Below are positions 50,659-59,936 of a stretch of 64,000 nucleotides of DNA, piece after piece. The stretch is from Pseudonocardia asaccharolytica DSM 44247 = NBRC 16224 (GTDB lineage: Bacteria; Actinomycetota; Actinomycetes; Mycobacteriales; Pseudonocardiaceae): assembly GCF_000423625.1 (NCBI RefSeq), contig NZ_AUII01000008.1:62001-126000 (forward strand), given 5' to 3'. A program made the position numbers and the translations under genes. The notes beneath the pieces are model-generated. The model was not told the origin of the DNA. It saw nothing but the letters and a program-made list of their open reading frames with translations, and did not search any database. Position 1 is the first letter of the stretch. Each line of letters begins with the position of its first letter.

Positions 50659-51678
50659 ATGAACGCCGACGAGCGCCGGTTCGCGGTGCTGCAGGCGATC
50701 GTCGCCGACTACGTCGAGACCAAGGAGCCTGTCGGGTCCAAGACGATCGTGGATCGGCACAACCTCGGGGTGTCCAGCGCGACGGTGCGCAATGACATGG
50801 CCGTCCTCGAGGACGACGGGCTGATCGCGCAGCCGCACACGAGCGCCGGACGGATCCCCACCGATAAGGGTTACCGGCTGTTCGTGGACCGGTTGGCGCA
50901 GGTCAAGCCACTGTCGGCGGCCGAGCGCCGCGCGGTGCAGACGTTTCTCGCCGGCGCGGTCGACCTCGACGACGTGCTGCGCCGCAGCGTCCGGCTGCTC
51001 GCGCAGCTCACCCGGCAGGTCGCCGTCATCCAGTACCCGACCCTGACCCGTTCGACGGTGTGTCACCTCGAGGTGGTCGTGCTGACCCCGGCCCGGCTCA
51101 TGCTGGTGTTGATCACCGACAGCGGCCGGGTCGACCAGCGCGTCGTCGACCTCGGGGACGTGCTCTCCGACGACGACGTGGCCACCCTGCGCACGCGAAT
51201 CAACGCCGCGCTGGTCGGCCGCCCGCTGGCGGCCGCGTCCGCGGAGGTGGCCGAGTTGCCCGACACGGTGCCCCCCGAGCTTCGTGACGTCGCCACCACG
51301 CTCTCGACCGTGCTCATCGAGACCCTGGTCGAACATCCGGAGGAGCGGCTCGTGCTCGGCGGCACGGCCAACCTGACCCGGAACGTCGCGGACTTCCCCG
51401 GCACCTTGCGCCAGGTGCTCGAGGCCCTCGAGGAGCAGGTCGTGGTGCTGAAGCTGCTGGCCGCGGCGCAGGACCGGAACCTGGTCACCGTGCGGATCGG
51501 CGAGGAGAACGAGATCGAGGACCTGCGGGCGACGTCGGTGATCTCGATCGGCTACGGGCTGGGGACGGTGTTGGGCGGTATGGGGGTCGTCGGCCCGACC
51601 CGGATGGACTACCCGGGCACAATCGGGGCGGTGCATGCGGTCGCCCGGTACGTAGGTGAGATCCTGGCCGGGCGCTGA
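50659..51678 (+). CDS. hrcA: Heat-inducible transcription repressor HrcA
   Basis: 339 residues from the ATG at 50659 with GAGGAGG 7 nt upstream. Winged helix: [43 protein letters not shown] and [14 protein letters not shown]; then the GAF-like dimer domain ending [21 protein letters not shown]. HrcA binds CIRCE elements upstream of groE-type genes. No CIRCE inverted repeat (TTAGCACTC) is seen in this window, so its targets lie elsewhere. A TAGACT -10 box lies at 50621-50626. It is in an operon with dnaJ and rsmE. Confidence 0.96.
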   Translation: MNADERRFAVLQAIVADYVETKEPVGSKTIVDRHNLGVSSATVRNDMAVLEDDGLIAQPHTSAGRIPTDKGYRLFVDRLAQVKPLSAAERRAVQTFLAGAVDLDDVLRRSVRLLAQLTRQVAVIQYPTLTRSTVCHLEVVVLTPARLMLVLITDSGRVDQRVVDLGDVLSDDDVATLRTRINAALVGRPLAAASAEVAELPDTVPPELRDVATTLSTVLIETLVEHPEERLVLGGTANLTRNVADFPGTLRQVLEALEEQVVVLKLLAAAQDRNLVTVRIGEENEIEDLRATSVISIGYGLGTVLGGMGVVGPTRMDYPGTIGAVHAVARYVGEILAGR

Positions 51679-51712
51679 CTGCGCAGCGGCACGACTCCGA
51701 GCGCGAAGGATC

Positions 51713-52882
51713 ATGAGGAACGCAAGGGTGGTTCGGGACTACTACGGGATCCTCGGCATCGAACGCGGTGCCGGGCCCGACGAGATCAAGCGGGCGTACC
51801 GCCGGCTGGCCCGGGAGCTGCATCCCGACGTCAATCCCGACCCGGAGGCGCAGGAGCGCTTCCGGGAGGTGAGCACCGCCTACGAGGTGCTCACCGACCC
51901 GGAGAAGCGGCGCATCGTCGACCTGGGCGGCGATCCGTTGAGCAACGGCGGTGCGGGCGGCGGCGCCGACCCCTTCAGCGCGTTCGGCTTCGGCGACATC
52001 ATGGACGCGTTCTTCGGCGCCGCGGGCGGCGGCCGGGGACGCGGCCCCCGCAGCCGCGTTCAGCCCGGCGCCGATGCGCTGATCCGCATGCAGCTGAACC
52101 TGGAGGAGTGCGCGACCGGGGTGCAGCGCGAGCTGGCCGTCGACACCGCCGTGGTGTGCTCGGACTGCGGCGGTAGCGGCTGCGCGCCCGGTTGCAGCCC
52201 CACCGTCTGTGATATCTGCGGCGGTAGCGGCGAGGTGCAGACCGTGCAGCGGTCGTTCCTCGGCCAGGTCGTCACCTCCCGGCCGTGCCCGACCTGCCGC
52301 GGTTTCGGCGAGGTCATCCCGGATCCGTGCCGGCAGTGCGCGGGCGACGGGCGGGTCCGTGTGCGGCGCAGCGTCGGCGTGCGGATCCCGGCCGGGGTGG
52401 CCGACGGCATGCGCGTGCGGCTGGCCGGTCAGGGCGAGGTCGGTGCGGGCGGCGGGCCCGCGGGAGACCTGTACGTCGAGGTCGAGGAGATCCCGCACGA
52501 CGTGTTCACCCGCGACGGCGCGGACCTGCACTGCACGGTCTCGCTGCCGATGACCGCGGCGGCGCTGGGCACCACGCTGCCGCTGCCGACCCTCGACGGT
52601 GTCGAGGAGCTGCACGTGGAGCCGGGCACCCAGACCGGGACCGTGCGCACGTTGCGCGGGAAGGGGATGCCGCGGCTGCGCTCGACCGGCCGGGTCGACG
52701 GGCAGGGCGACCTCATGGTGCATATCGACGTCGCGGTCCCGACGAAGCTCGACAAGGAGCAGATCGAGCTGCTGCGCCAGCTCGCGCGGCTGCGCGGGGA
52801 GGAACAGCCCGACCTGGCGGTCGGGTCGCGCAACGGGCACGGGTTGTTCTCCCGGCTGCGCGACTCCTTCGGCGGCCGGTGA
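51713..52882 (+). CDS. dnaJ: Chaperone protein DnaJ
   Basis: 389 residues from the ATG at 51713 (GTG at 51728 possible). The J domain has [34 protein letters not shown] with the HPD triad, and a Gly-rich linker follows. The zinc domain has four Cys repeats: [29 protein letters not shown] and [10 protein letters not shown]. The client-binding C-terminal domains include [15 protein letters not shown]. This is the second DnaJ (DnaJ2) of actinobacteria, coupled to HrcA rather than to dnaK. The stop overlaps the rsmE start by 4 nt. Confidence 0.96.
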   Translation: MRNARVVRDYYGILGIERGAGPDEIKRAYRRLARELHPDVNPDPEAQERFREVSTAYEVLTDPEKRRIVDLGGDPLSNGGAGGGADPFSAFGFGDIMDAFFGAAGGGRGRGPRSRVQPGADALIRMQLNLEECATGVQRELAVDTAVVCSDCGGSGCAPGCSPTVCDICGGSGEVQTVQRSFLGQVVTSRPCPTCRGFGEVIPDPCRQCAGDGRVRVRRSVGVRIPAGVADGMRVRLAGQGEVGAGGGPAGDLYVEVEEIPHDVFTRDGADLHCTVSLPMTAAALGTTLPLPTLDGVEELHVEPGTQTGTVRTLRGKGMPRLRSTGRVDGQGDLMVHIDVAVPTKLDKEQIELLRQLARLRGEEQPDLAVGSRNGHGLFSRLRDSFGGR

Positions 52883-53634
52883 GCACCGCACCGCTGTTTC
52901 TGGTCGACGCGCTGCCGACCGGCGAGGAGGCGGTGCTCGATGGTCCGGAGGGCAGGCACGCCGCGACCGTGAAGCGGCTGCGCCGCGGTGAGGAACTGGT
53001 GCTGGCCGATGGCCGCGGCGGGCTGGCGCCTGCGGTGGTGGAGGCGGTGACCGGGCGCGACACGCTGGCGGTGCGGATCGTGCACCGGCTGCGGGTCGAC
53101 CCGCCCGCGCCGCGGGTGCTGCTCGCGCAGGCCCTGGTCAAGGGGGAGCGCGGCGAGCTGGCCGTCGAGCTGGCCACCGAGGCCGGGATCGACGGGGTGC
53201 TGCCGTGGCGGGCGGCGCGTTGCGTCGCGAAATGGGAACCGGGGCCGCGCGGGGACCGGGCGCTCGAACGCTGGCGTGGCACCGTCCGCGCCGCCGCGAA
53301 GCAGGCCCGCAGGCCGTGGGTGCCCTGGGTCGAGGAGCCGCTCGACACCCGCGCGCTTGCGCGCCGGGCCGCCGCGGCCGACCTCGCGCTGGTGCTGCAC
53401 GAGGCCGCCGCGGACGGTCTGGCCGATATCGCGGGGCAGTTGCCGGAGCGAGGTGACGTGCTGCTCGCCGTCGGTCCGGAGGGCGGGGTCTCGGATGCCG
53501 AGCTCGACGAGCTGGTCGCGGCGGGTGCCCGCGCGGTTCGGCTGGGCCCCGAGGTGCTGCGCGCCTCCACGGCCGGCACGGTCGCTCTCGGCGCGATCTC
53601 GGCGCTGACCTCCCGATGGACGCACCCGATCTGA
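52879..53634 (+). CDS. rsmE: 16S rRNA (uracil(1498)-N3)-methyltransferase
   Basis: 251 residues, GTG start at 52879 overlapping dnaJ. The PUA-like N-terminus reads [25 protein letters not shown], followed by the SPOUT methyltransferase domain: [39 protein letters not shown] and the knot region [18 protein letters not shown] with [17 protein letters not shown]. It methylates U1498 in the decoding region of 16S rRNA. It ends the hrcA-dnaJ-rsmE operon. Confidence 0.95.
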   Translation: MSTAPLFLVDALPTGEEAVLDGPEGRHAATVKRLRRGEELVLADGRGGLAPAVVEAVTGRDTLAVRIVHRLRVDPPAPRVLLAQALVKGERGELAVELATEAGIDGVLPWRAARCVAKWEPGPRGDRALERWRGTVRAAAKQARRPWVPWVEEPLDTRALARRAAAADLALVLHEAAADGLADIAGQLPERGDVLLAVGPEGGVSDAELDELVAAGARAVRLGPEVLRASTAGTVALGAISALTSRWTHPI

Positions 53635-53771
53635 CGATTGGGTGATCCGGTGCCCAGTTGACGCTGCAAACGGTCTATCCTTGCGGGCGGTCCGGTAGAG
53701 AGCGCGACCGGAACTGGACTGCGGATGTTGCATCCGCTGGGCCGCCGGAGAGTCCCCCTCGGCCGGCGGCA

Positions 53772-53813
53772 CCACGTCGCGGTGGGTATCCCCCCATATC
53801 CACCGCGACGTGG
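53772..53813. terminator. Strong hairpin downstream of rsmE
   Basis: CCACGTCGCGGTGG (53772-53785) pairs perfectly with CCACCGCGACGTGG (53800-53813), and four more pairs can form inside (GTAT/ATAT, one wobble). It lies ~140 nt after the rsmE stop. No T-run is present. It could end the hrcA operon or fold in the leader of the cyclase gene. Confidence 0.55.
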
Positions 53814-53827
53814 CCACCCTGGTCACC

Positions 53828-53859
53828 CCGCGAGTCGCGGTGTTTCCGCGGCCGAGTCG
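53828..53859. repeat. 32-nt dispersed intergenic repeat, copy 2
   Basis: CCGCGAGTCGCGGTGTTTCC then GCGGCCGAGTCG; 29 of 32 nt match 50523-50554. It is intergenic, 55 nt before the cyclase ATG and directly after the hairpin at 53772-53813. Confidence 0.7.
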
Positions 53860-53914
53860 CTCCACTTCCACGTCGTCCCGGGGGATGCTGGGCTCCTGAC
53901 CCCGAGGAGCCGCC

Positions 53915-54688
53915 ATGCCCGTGCTGCAGGATCTGCTCGACGCGTTGCGCACCCGCCGCGTCGCGGTCGTCGACCTGACCGCGCCCCTGCACGCCGGCAC
54001 CCCGGTGCTGCAGCTGCCGCCGCCGTTCGCGAACACCATCGCGTTCGGCCTCGAAGAGATCAGCCGTTACGACGAGCGCGGCCCCACCTGGTACTGGAAC
54101 GACATCCACACCGGCGAGCACACCGGCACCCACTTCGACGCGCCCGTGCACTGGGTGACCGGCAAGGACGGCGAGGACGTCGCGCAGGTGCCCGCGGCGC
54201 GGCTGCTCGCGCCCGCCGTGGTGCTCGACTTCTCCGCCGAATCCGCCGACGACCCGGACTTCCTGCTGGAGATCGAGCACGTGCGCGCCTGGGAGGCCGG
54301 GCACGGCGCATTGCCCGAGGGCGGCTGGCTGCTCTACCGCACCGGCTGGGACGCGCGCAGCGCCGACGCCACCAGATTCCTGAACGCGGACGAGAAGGGC
54401 CCGCACACCCCCGGCATCTCCGTCGCCTGCGCCCGGTGGCTCGCCGAGGAGACCGCGCTGCTCGGCGTCGGCGTGGAGACCGTCGGCACCGACGCGGGCG
54501 GGGCGCACTCGTTCGACCCACCCTTCCCCTGTCACGCGTTCCTGCTCGGCGCGGGCAAGTACGGACTCACCCAGCTGCAGAACCTGGCCCGGCTGCCCGC
54601 CACCGGTGCGGTCGTGATCGCGGGTCCGTTGCCGATCGTGGGCGGGTCGGGCAGTCCCGCCCGGGTGCTGGCACTGGTGGAGACATGA
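53915..54688 (+). CDS. Cyclase family protein (kynurenine formamidase-like)
   Basis: 257 residues. The metal-binding motif HTGEHTGTHFDAPVHWVTG (HxGTHxDxPxH) is intact and marks the cyclase/KynB family. VVLDFSAESADDPDFLLEI, LLYRTGWDAR, and HTPGISVACARWLAE with TDAGGAHSFDPPFPCHAFLL follow. These hydrolases cleave cyclic or N-formyl amides and lactones, for example N-formylkynurenine. The next gene is a TPP-dependent enzyme joined by ATGA overlap, so the pair probably performs hydrolysis then decarboxylation or ligation in one pathway. No kynureninase is near. Confidence 0.9.
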   Translation: MPVLQDLLDALRTRRVAVVDLTAPLHAGTPVLQLPPPFANTIAFGLEEISRYDERGPTWYWNDIHTGEHTGTHFDAPVHWVTGKDGEDVAQVPAARLLAPAVVLDFSAESADDPDFLLEIEHVRAWEAGHGALPEGGWLLYRTGWDARSADATRFLNADEKGPHTPGISVACARWLAEETALLGVGVETVGTDAGGAHSFDPPFPCHAFLLGAGKYGLTQLQNLARLPATGAVVIAGPLPIVGGSGSPARVLALVET

Positions 54689-56310
54689 TCGTCGCCGAGC
54701 TGGTCGGCCGGGTGCTCGGCGAGCTGGGCGTCGGGCACGCGTTCGGCGTGGTCGGCAGCGGGAACTTCCACGTCACGAACGCGCTGCGGGCGGCGGGGGT
54801 GGAATTCACCGCGGCCCGGCACGAGGGCGGGGCCGCGACCATGGCCGATGCGTTCGCCCGGATGAGCGGGCGGCCCGCGGTGCTCTCGGTGCATCAGGGC
54901 TGCGGGCTGACCAATGCGCTGACCGGGATCACCGAGGCCGCCAAGAGCCGCACCCCGCTGATCGTGCTGGCCGCCGACACCGCAGGCGCCGCCGTCCGCT
55001 CCAACTTCCGGATCGACCAGGACGCGCTGGTGACGGCGATCGGCGCGGTCGCCGAGCGGGTGCACTCGCCAGGCAGCGCGCTCGCCGACACCGTGCGCGC
55101 CTACCGGACCGCCGTGCAGCGCCGGACCGTGGTGCTCAACCTGCCGCTGGACGTCCAGGCCGAGAAGACGGCCGACCCCGGCGCCGTGCCCGCCGTGGCA
55201 CAGCTGCCGGCGTCCCGGCCCGCCGCGGCCGCGGTCGCCGCACTCGCGGAGCTGATCGCGGGGGCGCGGCGGCCGGTGTTCATCGCCGGGCGCGGGGCCC
55301 GCGCCGCCCGGGACGAGCTGTGCGCCCTGGCCGCGGCGTCCGGTGCGCTGCTTGCGACCTCCGCGGTGGCCTCCGGGCTCTTCCGCGGCGACGAGTGGTC
55401 GCTGGGCATCTCCGGCGGGTTCGCCACCCCGCTGGCCGCCGAGCTGATCTGCGGCGCCGACCTCGTCGTCGGCTGGGGCTGCGCGCTGAACATGTGGACG
55501 ACCCGGCACGGCGCGCTGATCGGCCCGGACGCCCGGGTGGTTCAGGTCGACGTCGAGCCCGACGCGATCGGTGCGCACCGGCCCGTCGACCTCGGGGTGC
55601 TCGGTGATGTCGCCGCCACCGCCGTCGAGGTGCACGCGGCGCTGCCGGGAACCCGGGCCGGGTACCGGACCGACGAGGTCCGGGCCGCGATCGCCGCGCG
55701 CGGACGCTGGCGCGACGAGCCCTACGAGGACCTGACCGGCGCTGCGGGGATCGACCCGCGCACGCTGTCGATCGGGCTGGACGACGTGTTGCCCGCGGAG
55801 CGGGTGGTCACGGTGGACTCGGGCAACTTCATGGGCTACCCGAGCGCCTACCTCGCCGTCCCGGACGAGTTCGGGTACTGCCTCACCCAGGGCTTCCAGT
55901 CGATCGGGTTGGGCCTGGCCACCGCGGTCGGCGCGGCGCTGGCCCGGCCTGACCGGCTCACCGTGGCCGCGCTCGGCGACGGCGGCGCGCTGATGAGCGC
56001 CGCGGAGCTGGAGACGGTGGCGCGGCTGCAGATCCCGATGGTGGTGGTGGTCTACGACGACCGCGGCTACGGCGCGGAGTTCCACCATTTCCCCGATGCC
56101 GACCACGGATGCGTCCGGTTCCCGGAGACCGATATCGCGGCGATCGGGCGCGGGTTCGGTTTCGAGGCGGTGACGGTGCGGGCGCCGGCGGATCTCGCGG
56201 GCGTCGCCGACTGGGTGGCCGGTCCGCGCTCGGCCCCGCTGCTGGTCGACGCCAAGATCGCCTCCGACGGCGGGTCGTGGTGGCTGGCCGAGGCGTTCCG
56301 CGGCCACTGA
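54685..56310 (+). CDS. Thiamine-pyrophosphate-binding enzyme (acetolactate synthase/decarboxylase-like)
   Basis: 541 residues, ATG at 54685 overlapping the cyclase stop. The N-terminal Pyr domain carries the catalytic Glu in AARHEGGAATMADAFARMSG, with SVHQGCGLTNALTGITEAAKS. A middle domain follows, with VFIAGRGARAARDEL. The C-terminal PP domain carries LTVAALGDGGALMSAAELETVARL, where GDGGALM with a downstream DD(R)GYG is the TPP/Mg site. Members include acetolactate synthases, benzoylformate decarboxylases and phenylglyoxylate or oxalyl-CoA decarboxylases. The reaction is not determinable. It is followed 15 nt later by an isochorismatase-like gene. Confidence 0.88.
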   Translation: MIVAELVGRVLGELGVGHAFGVVGSGNFHVTNALRAAGVEFTAARHEGGAATMADAFARMSGRPAVLSVHQGCGLTNALTGITEAAKSRTPLIVLAADTAGAAVRSNFRIDQDALVTAIGAVAERVHSPGSALADTVRAYRTAVQRRTVVLNLPLDVQAEKTADPGAVPAVAQLPASRPAAAAVAALAELIAGARRPVFIAGRGARAARDELCALAAASGALLATSAVASGLFRGDEWSLGISGGFATPLAAELICGADLVVGWGCALNMWTTRHGALIGPDARVVQVDVEPDAIGAHRPVDLGVLGDVAATAVEVHAALPGTRAGYRTDEVRAAIAARGRWRDEPYEDLTGAAGIDPRTLSIGLDDVLPAERVVTVDSGNFMGYPSAYLAVPDEFGYCLTQGFQSIGLGLATAVGAALARPDRLTVAALGDGGALMSAAELETVARLQIPMVVVVYDDRGYGAEFHHFPDADHGCVRFPETDIAAIGRGFGFEAVTVRAPADLAGVADWVAGPRSAPLLVDAKIASDGGSWWLAEAFRGH

Positions 56311-56325
56311 CGTTACGGTGGGTGG

Positions 56326-56859
56326 GTGCTGATCTCCGCGACCCGGTCGGTGCTGCTGCTCGTCGACTTCCAGGCCCGGTTGATGCCCGCGATCCACGGC
56401 GGCGAACAGGTCGTCGCCAACGCCGCGCGGCTCGCCGAGGGCGCCGGGCTGCTCGAAGTGCCGGTCGCGGCGACCGAGCAGAACCCCGACGGCCTCGGCC
56501 CGACCGTTCCCGAGCTCGCCGGGTCCGCCCAGCTCGTGCTGGCCAAGACCGCCTTCGGCGCGGTGTCCGACCCGGGGTTCGAGACACTGCTGCCGCCCGG
56601 GCGCGACGAGGTCGTCGTGACCGGCTGCGAGGCACACGTGTGCGTGCTGCAGACCGTGATCGGGCTGTCGGAGACGGGACGGCGGGTGGTCCTGGTCGCC
56701 GACGCGATCGGCTCGCGCGACCCGGCGAACCGGGACGCCGCGGTGCGACGGGCCCGCGAGCACGGCGCGGAGGTCGTGACGACCGAGATGGTGCTGTTCG
56801 AATGGCTGCGCGACAGCACACATCCCCGGTTCCGCGAGGTGCAGAAAATGATCCGATGA
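56326..56859 (+). CDS. Isochorismatase-family cysteine hydrolase
   Basis: 177 residues, GTG start. The catalytic triad of the family is visible: Asp in VLLLVDFQARLMP, Lys in LVLAKTAFGAV and Cys in VVTGCEAHVCVLQT (the GxxxxxCV element). It ends VTTEMVLFEWLRDSTHPRFREV. These hydrolases include nicotinamidases, N-carbamoyl amidases and ycaC-like proteins. In the cluster with a cyclase and a TPP enzyme it may hydrolyse an amide or imide intermediate. The short length (177) fits YcaC/isochorismatase-like members lacking extra domains. Confidence 0.88.
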   Translation: MLISATRSVLLLVDFQARLMPAIHGGEQVVANAARLAEGAGLLEVPVAATEQNPDGLGPTVPELAGSAQLVLAKTAFGAVSDPGFETLLPPGRDEVVVTGCEAHVCVLQTVIGLSETGRRVVLVADAIGSRDPANRDAAVRRAREHGAEVVTTEMVLFEWLRDSTHPRFREVQKMIR

Positions 56860-57003
56860 ACCGCATCCGGGTCGTCGAGGCGAAATCACCGGGCGTTCCG
56901 CTGGCCTCAACCGGTAACGTTGCCGACGTCCCACGAGCAGAGCCACAGAAAGCAGGCGCTACCGGTTTTGACACGTACTGAGCCGGCCCCCGTCCAGTCC
57001 CGG

Positions 57004-59106
57004 ATGGCCGTCCCGGACGCTGCGCTACTCGCTCTGCTCGGCTCCCGCGACGAGAGCCTGCGCGCCGCGGAGGACCTTCTCGACGCCGACGTGCATGTCC
57101 GCGGCAACGAGCTGACGCTGTCCGGCGAGCCCGCCGACGTCGCGTTCGCCGAACGGGTCTTCGCCGAGTTGATCACACTGGCTGGTCGCGGTCAGCAGGT
57201 CGGCAAGGACACCGTGGCACGCACGATCGAGATGCTGTCCGACGAGAACGCCGCGCACCATGATCGCATCGGGGAGTCGCCCGCCGAGGTGCTGAGCCTG
57301 GACATCCTGTCCCGGCGCGGCAAGACGATCCGCCCGAAGACGCTCAACCAGAAGCGTTATGTCGACGCGATCGACGCCTGCACCATCGTCTTCGGCATCG
57401 GCCCCGCCGGGACCGGCAAGACGTATCTGGCGATGGCCAAGGCGGTGCAGGCCCTGCAGGCGAAGCTGGTCACCCGGATCATCCTGACCCGGCCCGCGGT
57501 GGAGGCCGGGGAGCGGCTGGGCTACCTGCCCGGGACGCTGTACGAGAAGATCGACCCGTATCTGCGTCCGCTGTACGACGCGCTGCACGACATGATCGAT
57601 CCGGAGTCCATCCCCAAGCTGATGGCGGCCGGGACGATCGAGGTCGCGCCGCTGGCTTATATGCGCGGGCGTGCGCAACCACTGTCCACGAACGTCCTGA
57701 CGCCCGACGGTTTCCGCCCGATCGGCGGCCTGAAGGTCGGGGACCTCGTGATCGGCTCCAACGGTGGACCGACCCCGGTCCTCGGCGTGTACCCGCAGGG
57801 CGATAAGGACATCTACCGCGTCACGGCCCAGGACGGCTCGTCCACGCTGTGCTGCGGCGAGCACCTCTGGACCGTGCGCACCGCCTCGGACCGGCGGCGC
57901 GACAAGCCGTGGCGTGTCCTCGAGACCGAGGAGATGATCGGCAACCTCCGGGCCGCCCACGCCCGGCGGTACGAGCTGCCGCTCCTGACGGCGCCGGTCC
58001 ATCACCCCGAGCGCAGCGTTCCGATGGACCCGTATGCGCTCGGCCTGCTGCTCGGCGACGGGTGCCTGACCGGTGCGACGACGCCGTCCTTTGCGACCGC
58101 GGATCCGGAGCTGGTAGAGGCGCTCGGCGCGGTCCTGCCCGGTGTCGCCGTGCGACACAAGGACGGGCCCGACTATGTGCTGAACCGGGTGCAGACCCCG
58201 GGGGAGGTCATCACGCTGGAGAACCCGGTCACGGGTGCCCTGCGGGCGTTGAACCTTCTCGGCACCCGTTCGCACACCAAGTTCATCCCGGAGGACTACC
58301 TCCGCAACGCACCCGAGGTGCGACTCGGCGTTCTCCAGGGGCTGCTCGACACCGACGGCGGCCCCGTCACACAGACGGACCGCACCTGCCGCATCCAGTA
58401 CACGACGACGTCGCCGCGGTTGAGAGACGGCGTGATCGAGCTGGTCCGGTCGCTGGGCGGCGTCGCGTACTCGCGCGTCCGGCCGGCCGAAGGCCGCAAC
58501 CCAGGACGCTCGAAGGGGCGCGAGGTCGCCTTCCGCCGCGATGCGTATGTGCTCGACCTGCGGCTACCCGCGGGTGTCGAGCCGTTCCGGCTGCGCCGAA
58601 AGGGCGAGAAGTACCACGCCGGCGGAGGCGGTGGCAGGCCGATGCGCTTCATCGAGAGCATCGAGCCCGCGGGACGCGCGGAAACGGTGTGCATCCAGGT
58701 CGCGGCGGCTGACTCGCTCTACGCCACCGAGGACCACCTGCTGACCCACAACACCCTGAACGACGCGTTCATCATCCTCGACGAGGCGCAGAACACCACG
58801 CCCGAGCAGATGAAGATGTTCCTCACCCGGCTCGGCTTCGGCTCGAAGATCGTGGTGACCGGTGACGTCACCCAGATCGACCTGCCGGGCGGGACGCGCT
58901 CGGGGCTGCAGGTCGTCCGGGAGATCCTCGCCGATGTCGAGGACGTCCACTTCGCGCTGCTGACCAGCACCGACGTCGTCCGCCACCGGCTGGTGAGCGA
59001 TATCGTCGACGCCTACGCCCGCTGGGACGCCGCCGGTGAGCGGCGCGGGTTGGCCACCGCCCCACGGACCGGGCCCGAGCAGGTGCGGCGGCGCGGGCGG
59101 CGCTGA
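57004..59106 (+). CDS. phoH: PhoH-family ATPase interrupted by an intein
   Basis: ATG at 57004 (a TTG at 56968 behind a -10-like TAACGT at 56915 is an alternative start). The host protein is a PhoH-type P-loop ATPase. It has an N-terminal KH-like part (about residues 1-100, [23 protein letters not shown]), Walker [37 protein letters not shown], then [11 protein letters not shown] 360-residue intein (57673-58752) is inserted here. The host resumes with [21 protein letters not shown] (Walker B) and [14 protein letters not shown]. Spliced length is about 340. PhoH binds RNA and ATP; its role is not settled. The usual ybeY neighbour is missing, and an IclR gene follows on the other strand. Confidence 0.93.
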   Translation: MAVPDAALLALLGSRDESLRAAEDLLDADVHVRGNELTLSGEPADVAFAERVFAELITLAGRGQQVGKDTVARTIEMLSDENAAHHDRIGESPAEVLSLDILSRRGKTIRPKTLNQKRYVDAIDACTIVFGIGPAGTGKTYLAMAKAVQALQAKLVTRIILTRPAVEAGERLGYLPGTLYEKIDPYLRPLYDALHDMIDPESIPKLMAAGTIEVAPLAYMRGRAQPLSTNVLTPDGFRPIGGLKVGDLVIGSNGGPTPVLGVYPQGDKDIYRVTAQDGSSTLCCGEHLWTVRTASDRRRDKPWRVLETEEMIGNLRAAHARRYELPLLTAPVHHPERSVPMDPYALGLLLGDGCLTGATTPSFATADPELVEALGAVLPGVAVRHKDGPDYVLNRVQTPGEVITLENPVTGALRALNLLGTRSHTKFIPEDYLRNAPEVRLGVLQGLLDTDGGPVTQTDRTCRIQYTTTSPRLRDGVIELVRSLGGVAYSRVRPAEGRNPGRSKGREVAFRRDAYVLDLRLPAGVEPFRLRRKGEKYHAGGGGGRPMRFIESIEPAGRAETVCIQVAAADSLYATEDHLLTHNTLNDAFIILDEAQNTTPEQMKMFLTRLGFGSKIVVTGDVTQIDLPGGTRSGLQVVREILADVEDVHFALLTSTDVVRHRLVSDIVDAYARWDAAGERRGLATAPRTGPEQVRRRGRR
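57673..58752 (+). mobile_element. Class 3-like intein with LAGLIDADG homing endonuclease in PhoH
   Basis: 360 residues inserted between Arg of YMRGR and Thr of TLNDAF. Residue 1 is Ala, not Cys/Ser/Thr. Block A is [20 protein letters not shown]. Block B is [12 protein letters not shown], with His64 and Trp66 at the B:10 and B:12 positions. Block F is [18 protein letters not shown], with Cys340 at F:4. The end is LLTHN, with Thr358, His359 and Asn360, followed by the extein Thr nucleophile. Ala1 plus Trp-Cys-Thr is the signature of class 3 inteins. [11 protein letters not shown] (about 121) and [13 protein letters not shown] (about 218) are the two LAGLIDADG helices with their acidic ends intact, so the endonuclease may be active. 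Confidence 0.9.
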
Positions 59107-59122
59107 GCCGGCCCGCCGGTCC

Positions 59123-59821
59123 TCAGCCCAGCTCGGCCGCGATGGCGCGGGCCGCGGTCATCACCCGTTCGCCGATCCGGCCCGTACCCGTCCGGGCACC
59201 GACGTAGACCACCGCGACCGCGGCCGTGCCGGCGCCGTCCGGGGTAGGGATGGGCGCGGCGACCGAACGCATCCCGGGGAGCACCTCCTGGAACGACGTC
59301 GCCCAGCCCCGTTTGCGGGCCACCGTCACCTCGCGGCGTTCCCCCGGCCGGGCAGGCCCGCCGGCGAGCAGGGCGAGCCCGGGTGCGCCCCGGTCCACCG
59401 GATGGCGGACCCCGGGCCGGTAGGCGACGTGTACATGCGAATGCCGGGGCTCCACGCTCGCGATGGTGACCGCCTCGTCGTGGTCGCGGACCACCAGGAA
59501 CGCGGTCATGCCGAGCGCCCCGGCCAGATCGGACATCTCCGGCAGCGCCGCGCTCTGCAACGTGGGCTTGACGGAACGCGCGAGCGGAGCCAGACCCACC
59601 CCCGGTGCATACCGGCCAGCCGCATCGCGCTCGACCAGCCGATGCCTCTCGAGCGTGCGCAGGATCCGGTACGCGATCGACCGGTGTACCCCGAGCCCGG
59701 TGGCGACTTCCTGGATGGACAGCTTCCGCTCGGCCGCGGCGAGGATGTGTAACACCCGGATGCCCCGGTCCAGCGTCTGCGAGTAAATCGTCCGATTCCG
59801 CACGTTCTCCGGATTGGTCAT
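59123..59821 (-). CDS. IclR family transcriptional regulator
   Basis: 232 residues from the ATG at 59821 (a GTG at 59836 and an ATG at 59902 are possible). N-terminal winged helix: LDRGIRVLHILAAAERKLSIQEVATGLGVHRSIAYRILRTLERHRLV; then the IclR effector domain with FLVVRDHDEAVTIASVEPR, HPVDRGAPGLALLAG and GWATSFQEVLPGMRSVAAPI. It is divergent from a branched-chain-type ABC operon 115 nt away and is its probable regulator. The palindrome AACGCGTT near 59903 lies in the shared promoter region. Confidence 0.9.
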   Translation of the reverse strand: MTNPENVRNRTIYSQTLDRGIRVLHILAAAERKLSIQEVATGLGVHRSIAYRILRTLERHRLVERDAAGRYAPGVGLAPLARSVKPTLQSAALPEMSDLAGALGMTAFLVVRDHDEAVTIASVEPRHSHVHVAYRPGVRHPVDRGAPGLALLAGGPARPGERREVTVARKRGWATSFQEVLPGMRSVAAPIPTPDGAGTAAVAVVYVGARTGTGRIGERVMTAARAIAAELG

Positions 59822-59936
59822 CACTTGAAGCGTCACGAATCCCTCGGTATGGTCATTCGCAATCAGAACCAGCGATTCTATATGTGCATTACCGCGGCTC
59901 ATAACGCGTTGTCACACTGCTGGTCGGGAGGTCCGC

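Noticed and set aside
53658..53681. Promoter TTGACG/TATCCT downstream of rsmE
   Set aside because: The boxes are only 12 nt apart, too close for a sigma-70-type promoter.
54685..56310. Acetolactate synthase large subunit (IlvB) of branched-chain amino acid synthesis
   Set aside because: No IlvN subunit or ilv genes nearby and low resemblance in the middle domain; left as a general TPP enzyme.
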